Shown here piece by piece: positions 47,788 through 54,664 of a stretch of DNA of 62,377 nt. The DNA lies in contig JBNKVX010000012.1 in the NCBI GenBank assembly GCA_050299435.1, positions 1-62,377 of the forward strand, given 5' to 3'. A program made the translations under genes and the position numbers. The notes beneath the pieces were generated by a model. That model worked only from the letters and a program-made list of their open reading frames with translations, was not told the origin of the DNA and ran no database searches. The stretch comes from 1162T-S-0a-05 sp050299435 (lineage in GTDB: Bacteria > Pseudomonadota > Gammaproteobacteria > Pseudomonadales > Cellvibrionaceae). Within the stretch, counting starts at the first letter, position 1, and the number at the start of each line of letters is the position of its first letter.

Positions 47788-48549
47788 ATGAACATCTTTG
47801 AGCAGTGTGTGAATTACACTGCAATGCCAAACTGTTTGGCAAACAAAAACATTTTAGTGACTGGCGCAGGCGCGGGCATCGGCCGACAAGCCGCACTCAG
47901 TTTTGCTGAACACGGTGCCACTGTAATTTTACTTGGCAGAACCTTGAACAAACTCGAAGCGGTTTATGACGAAATCGAAGCCGCAGGCTTCCCTAAACCG
48001 GCGATTTATCCAATGAATCTGGAAGGTGCCGTTGAGCAAGATTTTTTGGCGATGAAGGATGCAATAGCCAATGAGTTTACAAACCTCGACGGAATTTTAC
48101 ACAACGCCGGCGAACTGGGGGCGCGTACTACACTGAGCAATTATTCTCTCTCCGATTGGCAAAAATTATTGCAAGTCAATGTGACTGCACCCTTTTTAAT
48201 GACCAAGGCTGTCTTTCCACTTTTACAAGCAGCCGCGCATGCAAGTGTCGTATTTACAGGTTCGTCAGTTGGTATTAAGGGCCGAGCCTATTGGGGTGCT
48301 TATGCTATGAGTAAAGCTGCAATGGAAAACATCATGCAAACCTGGGCTGACGAAATGGAGGGTACAACAGTTCGATTTAATTCAATTAACCCTGGCGCCA
48401 CACGCACCGGTATGCGTGCCCTCGCCTACCCCGCTGAAAATCCTTCAAGCGTTGCCGATCCAAAATCACTAATGAATCGTTATTTATTTTTAATGAGTGA
48501 TGACAGCAAAGAAATAAGTGGCCAGCAATTTAATGCTCAGCCAAAGTAA
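47788..48549 (+). CDS. yciK: YciK-family short-chain dehydrogenase
   Basis: A 253-residue SDR of unknown substrate. ILVTGAGAGIGRQAALSFAEHGATVILLGR is the NAD(P) site, split over the first two strands. LHNAGELG, VFTGSSVGIKGRAYWGAYAMSKAAME with the Ser/Tyr/Lys set, and NSINPGATRTGMR follow. ATG 47788 gives the N-terminal length of YciK; a codon 11 residues upstream lies inside mupP. Its 3' end overlaps the convergent lipoprotein gene by 20 bases. Confidence 0.88.
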   Translation: MNIFEQCVNYTAMPNCLANKNILVTGAGAGIGRQAALSFAEHGATVILLGRTLNKLEAVYDEIEAAGFPKPAIYPMNLEGAVEQDFLAMKDAIANEFTNLDGILHNAGELGARTTLSNYSLSDWQKLLQVNVTAPFLMTKAVFPLLQAAAHASVVFTGSSVGIKGRAYWGAYAMSKAAMENIMQTWADEMEGTTVRFNSINPGATRTGMRALAYPAENPSSVADPKSLMNRYLFLMSDDSKEISGQQFNAQPK

Positions 48550-48934
48550 GATCATCTAATTTATCTTCGCGGATATTTTCCTGATTATCACGCCAGTGAT
48601 TTTTTACAGTTCCTTCATGCGAGTGCACGTGCAGATATTCACTGCTCATTTCTTGTGTGTTGTAACGCAAGACATAAAACACACTGAGATGGTTACGCTT
48701 TTCTCTTGCCAATTGCCAAGTGTATATTTTAGAACCGTCGTACAATTCCATGGCTTCACGAGGCTCACCCAAATGCGCCATTACCCAATCGGTCTGGGTG
48801 TGTTCATCGCGCAATTGATCAAAAAAATTTGCAGGTAGTGCGCCTTCAATATCGGAGTAATCAACGCGCGTATAAACTGAACAGGCATTAATGAAAATTA
48901 CCAGGCCGATAATTATTAAGATTTGTCTGGCCAT
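48530..48934 (-). CDS. Small lipoprotein of unknown function
   Basis: A 134-residue product with a short signal segment and lipobox INAC (cysteine 18), followed by SVYTRV. The mature part (NFFDQLRDEHTQTDWVMAHLGEPREAMELYDGSKIYTW and so on) resembles SmpA/OmlA-like small lipoproteins, in which a link between short strand and helix carries Gly-Glu-Pro. The resemblance is weak. It may be the last gene of the chemotaxis operon, 14 bases after the DUF2802 gene. Confidence 0.7.
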   Translation of the reverse strand: MARQILIIIGLVIFINACSVYTRVDYSDIEGALPANFFDQLRDEHTQTDWVMAHLGEPREAMELYDGSKIYTWQLAREKRNHLSVFYVLRYNTQEMSSEYLHVHSHEGTVKNHWRDNQENIREDKLDDLTLAEH

Positions 48935-48948
48935 AAAAGCTTGTAACT

Positions 48949-49386
48949 TTAGCCTACGTTCAAATGTTTAGATTGGTGCAGAAGCTCCATCAAGTTAACT
49001 TCCGCTTCGCTTAAACCGCTATTCGATAAAATAACGGAATGATCTACCCCGCTTTCAATTAATTTGAGCGCTTGAGTATAAGAATATTGCGCTTCTGACT
49101 CCGCCACCTGCCAATGGCCATTCGCCGCCTCTGCCAGCTGTTTTTCCAGCTGCACAAGTTTCTCGCCCATACCTACCGCACCTGATGTAATAATTCTTAG
49201 GCGCTTTTCAAGTTTGTCGTTATCTTTTTCAATTTTCCTGTTGATAGTAGAAAGCTTGAAAATTTGAGTCATTAAAATAAGTAGCGTCACGGCGGAAACA
49301 ACCAACGCGAGACTTCCTGCATTTAAGGTATTGACCCAACTCAAAATACTTTCCACTACGCTTACACCATTTCGATTTCTGCCCAT
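48949..49386 (-). CDS. DUF2802 membrane protein of the chemotaxis operon
   Basis: A protein of up to 145 residues with one membrane helix (about 22-43) followed by a coiled coil (NRKIEKDNDKLEKRLRIITSG; KLVQLEKQLAEAA) and a C-terminal helix-turn part (ALKLIESGVDHSVILSNSGLSEAEVNLMELLH), typical of DUF2802 proteins downstream of cheW in Pseudomonas-type bacteria. Function is unknown. The 5' end overlaps cheW by 25 bases; a GTG at 49356 would shorten it by ten residues and reduce the overlap. Confidence 0.8.
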   Translation of the reverse strand: MGRNRNGVSVVESILSWVNTLNAGSLALVVSAVTLLILMTQIFKLSTINRKIEKDNDKLEKRLRIITSGAVGMGEKLVQLEKQLAEAANGHWQVAESEAQYSYTQALKLIESGVDHSVILSNSGLSEAEVNLMELLHQSKHLNVG

Positions 49387-49859
49387 TCTTCATCGGTAAT
49401 CATTTTATCCAGCTCGATGAGAATGAGGAGTTCATTGTTTTTGTGACAGACACCTTGAATAAATTTCGCGCTTTCTTCGTTGCCTACATTCGGCGCGTTT
49501 TCAATTTCAGACTGACGCAAATACACCACTTCAGCAACGCTATCTACCAGGATACCTACAACATGTTTATCCGCTTCAATAATGACAATGCGAGTGTTGT
49601 CAGTAAGCTCACCGGGTGACAAGCCAAAACGGTGGCGGGTATCAATTACCGTGACGACATTGCCACGCAAGTTGATGATCCCTAAAACATAGGTTGGTGC
49701 GCCGGGCACAGGTGCAACTTCGGAATAGCGTAATACTTCCTGAACCTGCATTACATTTACACCGTAAGTCTCGCCCGCTAACTTGAACGTAACCCATTGT
49801 AAAATCGGGTCATTATTCGACGAGTTCTTTTCGAGAGTGGCAGCCATATTAGATGACAT
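49362..49859 (-). CDS. cheW: Chemotaxis coupling protein CheW
   Basis: CheW joins receptors to CheA. The 165-residue protein has QWVTFKLAGETYGVNVMQVQEVLRYSEVAPVPGAP, split over the first strands, and GIINLRGNVVTVIDTRHRFG, the core of the SH3-like fold, followed by VVGILVDSVAEV. A 14-residue polar N-terminal extension precedes the domain. It lies 96 bases after the longer CheW-domain gene. Confidence 0.95.
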   Translation of the reverse strand: MSSNMAATLEKNSSNNDPILQWVTFKLAGETYGVNVMQVQEVLRYSEVAPVPGAPTYVLGIINLRGNVVTVIDTRHRFGLSPGELTDNTRIVIIEADKHVVGILVDSVAEVVYLRQSEIENAPNVGNEESAKFIQGVCHKNNELLILIELDKMITDEEWAEIEMV

Positions 49860-49955
49860 TTTTTGTTCCTCTTTGGCGTTGTTAGCCTATTTTTCGTAAA
49901 GCAGAGTGTGCAGTCCCACTGCCCCTGATTACTTTAAATATAGACCATTCCGCCT

Positions 49956-50777
49956 TTATTTCTCCGATTCTGACAAGATTTTCCCCATCTGGGGTATATC
50001 GATTAAGGCGCACATCGCCGATTTCACCGTACCTGCCAGCCAGGGTCGTTTTGTGCGGTTACTGCGCCACTTGACCTCATCCGGGTGAATCCGGCTGGGT
50101 TGATTCACACTGTCCACAGCTAAACCCCATGGCAAGCCATCTATTGATATTACGAGGCCTGCACTTTCAAGAAATGTGTTGTTATAACGCTCAGGCATCA
50201 CGAACAAGGCCGTATTCACTGTTTTAATATTGCCTTGGGGACTCTTTAACAGCCCCATAAACCATTCAGACTGGCCAAATATTGGCGTTAAGCCTTCACC
50301 AATGTTTTGAATTTGCCCAAGTGCTATTAAGGGAACCGCCAAAGTCAAACCGGATACCTCAAAAAGCAGCACGTCAAAAGCTTCCTGCGCCCACAGGGGT
50401 CGACCATTTTCATGCCAATTCAGAAGACCTGGCACTTTTGCCTGGAGTTCGACCTCAGCAATCTGAGTCGCTGACTCTTCAGTGATTGTGGTTATTTTCG
50501 GCTCAGCCAGGGCTGCACCGATTTTTGATTCTTTTAATTTAACTTTTTCATGGAGCACATTTTGTTGTTGATCGAGCAACGCTTGTAACTTACGTTTTTG
50601 CAGTGCTTCCAAAGCAAGTTGGCTGGCACTTTCCTCAGTGCTTTTTTCAACTTCAATTAAGGGTTTTGTTTGACTCAACGAAGCGACTGCTGGCTCCCTC
50701 TTCGGCCGCAATTCTGGTTCCTGCAAGAGTTCGTCCAAATACAGTTGCATAATGTCATGATTGTTATGACTACTCAT
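49956..50777 (-). CDS. CheW-domain protein with long N-terminal linker
   Basis: A 273-residue protein with a charged helical N-terminal half (MQLYLDELLQEPELRPKREPA; ALQKRKLQALLDQQQNVLHEK) and a CheW-like domain in the second half (FDVLLFEVSGLTLAVPLIALGQI; GLVISIDGLPWGLAVDSV). A protein of this type stands between parA and cheW in Pseudomonas; in Vibrio the related ParP links polar ParC/ParA to chemotaxis arrays. The ATG at 50777 overlaps the parA end by eight bases. An ATG 31 codons upstream would lie inside parA. Confidence 0.85.
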   Translation of the reverse strand: MSSHNNHDIMQLYLDELLQEPELRPKREPAVASLSQTKPLIEVEKSTEESASQLALEALQKRKLQALLDQQQNVLHEKVKLKESKIGAALAEPKITTITEESATQIAEVELQAKVPGLLNWHENGRPLWAQEAFDVLLFEVSGLTLAVPLIALGQIQNIGEGLTPIFGQSEWFMGLLKSPQGNIKTVNTALFVMPERYNNTFLESAGLVISIDGLPWGLAVDSVNQPSRIHPDEVKWRSNRTKRPWLAGTVKSAMCALIDIPQMGKILSESEK

Positions 50778-51570
50778 GATGTGCCACCTTAGGCTGATCA
50801 GCAAATTGTGGCTTATCCAGAAATTTATAAAGCGAACTGTAATCTTCTGCTGAGCGACTGAGAGGATCAAACTGATGCGGTGGAACGCCGGCTTTACTTG
50901 CGTCGCGTAAGCGCGTGTCTACACGAATCATTCCTGGCCAAACCTTGTCTGCAAATTGAAAGCGAATGGTGTGCAAACTACTCACAGAAGCTTGCGTTCG
51001 TCGATCAAACATGGTCGGCACAATTAAATAATTTAAACCGTTAGAACGCGACTTGGACATCATTTTGATTGTATTTAAAATTCTTTCGAGCCCCTTTATG
51101 GCAAGAAATTCTGTTTGTACAGGGACAATCAAAGTTTGGCAGGCCGCCAAAGCATTCACCATCAATACACCGAGTTGCGGTGGGCAGTCTATGATAACCA
51201 GATCGTAGTCTTCTTTAATTGCCGCAAGCGCTTTCACCAGAACCAGGCCTTTGCCCTGCCCAACACTTTGTCGTTCTAAAGTCGCCAACAATGTAGACGC
51301 TTTTAAAAGAGAGATATTTTTAAATGTTGTGGGACGGATTTGTGCGCTCACACTTTGTTGGGTTAAGGCTTGCGTGGCGACAAACAGTTGATAGACATTC
51401 GGCCCTTCAGTGTCAGAATCTTGACGGAACCAGGCGCTGAGCGAGCCCTGCGGATCGAGGTCTATCAGCAGCACTTTTTTACCCGCCTCTGCCGCGAGAC
51501 CGCCGAGTGCCACAGCCGATGTGGTTTTACCCACGCCGCCCTTTTGATTTGACACTGTCCAAACCTGCAC
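50770..51570 (-). CDS. parA: ParA-family ATPase (ParC-like) for polar chemotaxis arrays
   Basis: A Walker-type ATPase of about 266 residues. TVSNQKGGVGKTTSAVALGG is the deviant P-loop, then LIDLDPQGSLSAWF and VIIDCPPQLGVLMVNAL. It matches the ParA of chemotaxis operons that places arrays at the cell pole. GTG 51570 with GAGGGC nine bases before it gives MQVWTVSNQKGG, like Pseudomonas; a GTG at 51576 is the alternative. A 169-base inverted-repeat element separates it from motD. Confidence 0.9.
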   Translation of the reverse strand: MQVWTVSNQKGGVGKTTSAVALGGLAAEAGKKVLLIDLDPQGSLSAWFRQDSDTEGPNVYQLFVATQALTQQSVSAQIRPTTFKNISLLKASTLLATLERQSVGQGKGLVLVKALAAIKEDYDLVIIDCPPQLGVLMVNALAACQTLIVPVQTEFLAIKGLERILNTIKMMSKSRSNGLNYLIVPTMFDRRTQASVSSLHTIRFQFADKVWPGMIRVDTRLRDASKAGVPPHQFDPLSRSAEDYSSLYKFLDKPQFADQPKVAHHE

Positions 51571-51662
51571 GCACACGCCCTCAGTAACAATAGATTGTCA
51601 TTTTTAAACAAAATCTTTAAAAAAAGTGCAAGTAACATGCCCCTTGCCTTACTATACGGCTT

Positions 51663-51831
51663 GAAAGTTTGTGCCGCCTAGCGTCTTAAAAGCATTGCGT
51701 TCACAGGGATAGGTATCCGAAACACGCTGTGAATACATCCCTGTACGCTCTTCGTCGGCTTCCTGCCTCCGAAGGTTTCGGATACCTATCCCTATAAACG
51801 CAATATAAGACGCTAGGCGGCACAAACTTTC
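51663..51831. repeat. 169-base inverted-repeat element (MITE-like)
   Basis: Left arm 51663-51723 and right arm 51775-51831 are reverse complements apart from one four-base indel (AAAGCA against TA) and a CAC/TAT swap. The outer 26 bases (GAAAGTTTGTGCCGCC...GTCTTA) and the inner 19 bases (AGGGATAGGTATCCGAAAC) are identical. The 51-base centre contains TACATCCCTGTAC. It lies eight bases after the motD stop and 93 before parA. It encodes no protein, and no clear target duplication is seen. A dispersed non-autonomous element or a large RNA hairpin are the leading readings. Confidence 0.85.
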
Positions 51832-51838
51832 GCAATAG

Positions 51839-52804
51839 CTAATTAGGCTTGTTTCGATTTCGAGGCGAATCCTGATCGTTGGTAAAAAGCAGGCCACCAT
51901 TATCGAGTTTAATGGGCTCAATCTTTTTGTCGGTCTCTTCTTCAATTTGCCCAGACTGGCCTTTTTCGGAAGCGGCCGCTTCGTTACTTTCTGTTTCAGT
52001 TAAATCTGTTTCAGTTAAATCTGTTTCAGTTAATTCTGCTTCTGCTCTTTCTGTTTCACCTTCTGAAGAAAGTGAAGCTGTACTAAAAAGTGCATTAACA
52101 TCTTGCGCAGGTTGCTCTGCGCGTTCGCGCGCTACGCGCAATACGACACGACGATTTTTTGCACGACCCGCCTCCGTATTATTGTCAGCAACGGGTCGAT
52201 ACTCGCCATAGCCCACGGCTGATAGTCGTAGCGGATTGACACCATTGAAAGCTAACCAATTGACAACAGAAACTGCACGCGCAGAAGATAATTCCCAGTT
52301 ATTGGCAAACTGTGCATTGCTAATTGGAATGTCGTCTGTATGCCCGCTCACTTGAACCGCGTTGTCATAGGGAGCAAGTACGTCTGCTATTTGTGTAAAA
52401 ATAGTTTCTGCTTCTTTACTCAGTTCAGCTTGTGCTGATGCGAAAATTAAATTGGCATTGATGTCAATTTCCACCCAATCTTCGTTACCGCTTAAACTGA
52501 CTCGACTTTGTTGAACCAAACCTTGAAGCGTATTTTCCAATTGTTTTTGAACTTCGCTTAAATCAGCGAGTTCCGGAATTTCAACCGGGGATTGTGAGGC
52601 CTGCTCGTTTGGCGTGGCATCATTCGGTGAACCATCAAATGCCTGGCTTAAGGTTTCAGAGAGTTCGCGATAACGCGTTTCATTGACTTGAGATACAGAA
52701 TACATCACCACAAAAAATGCAAATAATAGGGTGATGAAATCAGAATAAGATACTAACCAACGTTCATGGTTGATGCGGGTTTCTATTGGTTCGCGACGTA
52801 TCAA
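51839..52804 (-). CDS. motD: Flagellar stator protein MotD (MotB family)
   Basis: A 321-residue stator unit. WLVSYSDFITLLFAFFVVMYS (about 15-35) is the membrane helix with the ion-binding Asp. The OmpA-like peptidoglycan domain lies at about 110-230 (VSGHTDDIPI; NWELSSARAVSVVNWL; VGYGEYRPVADN; RAKNRRVVL). An acidic Ser/Glu-rich tail ends the protein and contains a repeated LTETD unit. The start is TTG at 52804, overlapping the motC stop (TTGA). Confidence 0.93.
   Translation of the reverse strand: MIRREPIETRINHERWLVSYSDFITLLFAFFVVMYSVSQVNETRYRELSETLSQAFDGSPNDATPNEQASQSPVEIPELADLSEVQKQLENTLQGLVQQSRVSLSGNEDWVEIDINANLIFASAQAELSKEAETIFTQIADVLAPYDNAVQVSGHTDDIPISNAQFANNWELSSARAVSVVNWLAFNGVNPLRLSAVGYGEYRPVADNNTEAGRAKNRRVVLRVARERAEQPAQDVNALFSTASLSSEGETERAEAELTETDLTETDLTETESNEAAASEKGQSGQIEEETDKKIEPIKLDNGGLLFTNDQDSPRNRNKPN
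51991..52035. repeat. 15-base tandem repeat inside motD
   Basis: Three copies of CTGTTTCAGTTAAAT stand head to tail (the third ends ATT). They encode LTETD repeats in the C-terminal tail. The unit is a multiple of three, so changes in copy number keep the frame. Confidence 0.85.
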
Positions 52805-53541
52805 TGTAGATACCCACTCAACTTCATCTCAATGGCTTTGGGATTTTCTCCATCGGCAATGGCAATGATGCCTTCAATCATTAGTTCGCGATATTGAGAT
52901 TGTTGTTTGATACAGGCTTTGAGTTTATTGGCAATCGGCAAAAGTAATAAATTCGCCAAGGCCACGCCGTAAATCGTTGCAACAAATGCGATTGCAATGC
53001 CTGGCCCCAGCTCCGAAGGGTCCGCAAGATGCCGCATAACATGAATCAAGCCCATGACGGCACCGATAATACCGATTGTGGGAGCATAGCCACCCATACT
53101 TTCATAAAACTGCACGGCATCGTGATCACGTTGTTCAGCCACGATTAAATCTGTTTCCAATACGTGTCGAATAATATCGGGTTCACTGCCGTCCACTAAT
53201 AGCTGCAAACCTTTTTTGGAAAATTTTTCTTTTTCTTTTTCCGCAATACTTTCTAGACCCAAAAGACCCTCACGCCGCGCAGTGATGGCCCAATTTACAA
53301 TGGTCTGTATACCCTTTTTATATTTATAAGCGGGCGGATTAAATATCCAGGAAAATAAAGATAAAGCCCGTTTTAAACCGGAAAGTGGGGTTTGTAAAAT
53401 GGCAGCACCAAGCGTACCACCGATAACAATAATTGCAGCCGGACCATTGGCAAGCGAAGACCATGCGCCACCTTCAAGAAAGTTGCCACCTATGAGTGCT
53501 GCGAAGCCGATTATGACACCGATTACGCTTAACACATCCAT
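52801..53541 (-). CDS. motC: Flagellar stator protein MotC (MotA family)
   Basis: A 246-residue stator subunit with four helices (about 2-22, 28-50, 150-172, 182-205). MDVLSVIGVIIGFAALIGGNFLEGG opens it; YKKGIQTIVNW and GLLGLE lie in the cytoplasmic loop, and GGYAPTIGIIGAVMGLIHVMRHL holds the conserved Pro-Gly part. In Pseudomonas this second stator pair lies in the same che operon. It is 30 bases after cheB. Confidence 0.94.
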   Translation of the reverse strand: MDVLSVIGVIIGFAALIGGNFLEGGAWSSLANGPAAIIVIGGTLGAAILQTPLSGLKRALSLFSWIFNPPAYKYKKGIQTIVNWAITARREGLLGLESIAEKEKEKFSKKGLQLLVDGSEPDIIRHVLETDLIVAEQRDHDAVQFYESMGGYAPTIGIIGAVMGLIHVMRHLADPSELGPGIAIAFVATIYGVALANLLLLPIANKLKACIKQQSQYRELMIEGIIAIADGENPKAIEMKLSGYLH

Positions 53542-53571
53542 TTTGAGTCTCCATCTCTTGCTGCCACAGAA

Positions 53572-54624
53572 CTAACAAAACTTACTTGTTAATTGCTCTG
53601 CAAAATCTTCTATTGGGAGTACGGCATCAACCAAACCTGCTTTAGCAACTGCTGCCGGCATGCCGTATACCACGCTGGTGCCTTCATCCTGCCCCCAAAT
53701 TTGTCCACCTCTACCTTTGACTAATCGTGAGCCTTCGCATCCATCAGCTCCCATCCCTGTCAGAACCAGTCCCAATACTTTTTCACCAAATACATTAGCT
53801 GCAGACGCAAACATAATGTCGACGCTGGGCTTGTAATTTAAACGTTCATCACCTTCAATCACACGCAAGGACTTACCACTGCGATCAAACAAGAGTTGTT
53901 TACCTCCTGGAGCAATATAAACAAGACCTGCATCCAGGTGGTCGCCGTTTTCAGCTTCTTTACATCTTAATTTCGCTTGACGATTCAGTCTTTCGGAAAA
54001 CACTTTGGTAAAATTTTCAGGCATATGCTGAACAATCACAACAGGCAAAGGAAAATCTTCGGGCAAACGAGTAATAATATCGGTTAAAGCAACCGGCCCA
54101 CCTGTGGATGCACCGATCACCAAAACTTTTATACTACCAGGTTCTGAATGAGGGCTAACAACTTCGAGCTTGGGCCTGGGTTTTGCGCTTGAATTTTCAC
54201 TGTGCGCCTGAACGGATTTGGGTTTTGACTGGCTTGCGAAAGTAATCAGTTTATCGTGAAGTCGCTTTTTAAGTACGGCTGAATCTCGCGATACTTCAGC
54301 AAAATTTTTCGGAACAAAATCGACCGCGCCAGCTTCGAGAGCTTGCAAGGTGATGCTTGCACCTTCGTAGGTCATTGAAGAAAACATGACAATGGGTACG
54401 CTGCGTTTTGCAAGAATGGTGCGCACGGCTGTCACACCATCAACAAAGGGCATTTCGTAGTCCATCGAAATGATGTCGGGTTTAAGTTCCGCGTCTAATT
54501 CAATGGCTTCCTGGCCATTCGACGCAACGCCAACCACGACTAAATCCTGATGCTCTTCAATAATTTGTTTCAGTCTCTGCTGAAAAAAATTTGAATCATC
54601 AACTATGAGAACTTTATAAGGCAC
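53572..54624 (-). CDS. cheB: Chemotaxis methylesterase/glutamine deamidase CheB
   Basis: CheB demethylates receptors to reset adaptation. The 350-residue protein has a receiver domain (KVLIVDDSNFFQQRL; phosphorylated Asp55 in MDYEMPFVDG) and a C-terminal esterase with the Ser in VIGASTGGPVAL, His in VQHMPENFT and Asp in LTGMGADG. The start is GTG 54624. It follows cheA by 40 bases. Confidence 0.95.
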   Translation of the reverse strand: MPYKVLIVDDSNFFQQRLKQIIEEHQDLVVVGVASNGQEAIELDAELKPDIISMDYEMPFVDGVTAVRTILAKRSVPIVMFSSMTYEGASITLQALEAGAVDFVPKNFAEVSRDSAVLKKRLHDKLITFASQSKPKSVQAHSENSSAKPRPKLEVVSPHSEPGSIKVLVIGASTGGPVALTDIITRLPEDFPLPVVIVQHMPENFTKVFSERLNRQAKLRCKEAENGDHLDAGLVYIAPGGKQLLFDRSGKSLRVIEGDERLNYKPSVDIMFASAANVFGEKVLGLVLTGMGADGCEGSRLVKGRGGQIWGQDEGTSVVYGMPAAVAKAGLVDAVLPIEDFAEQLTSKFC

Positions 54625-54664
54625 CTACGCGACCTCAACATTATTTAATGGATACCTGCCTTTT

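Noticed and set aside
51663..51831. The inverted repeat as an integron attC site
   Set aside because: The ends lack the paired core sites (GTTRRRY and RYYYAAC), and no integrase or cassette array is present.
51652..51945. A 97-codon open frame over the inverted repeat
   Set aside because: It crosses the repeat and the end of motD in another frame, with no protein features.
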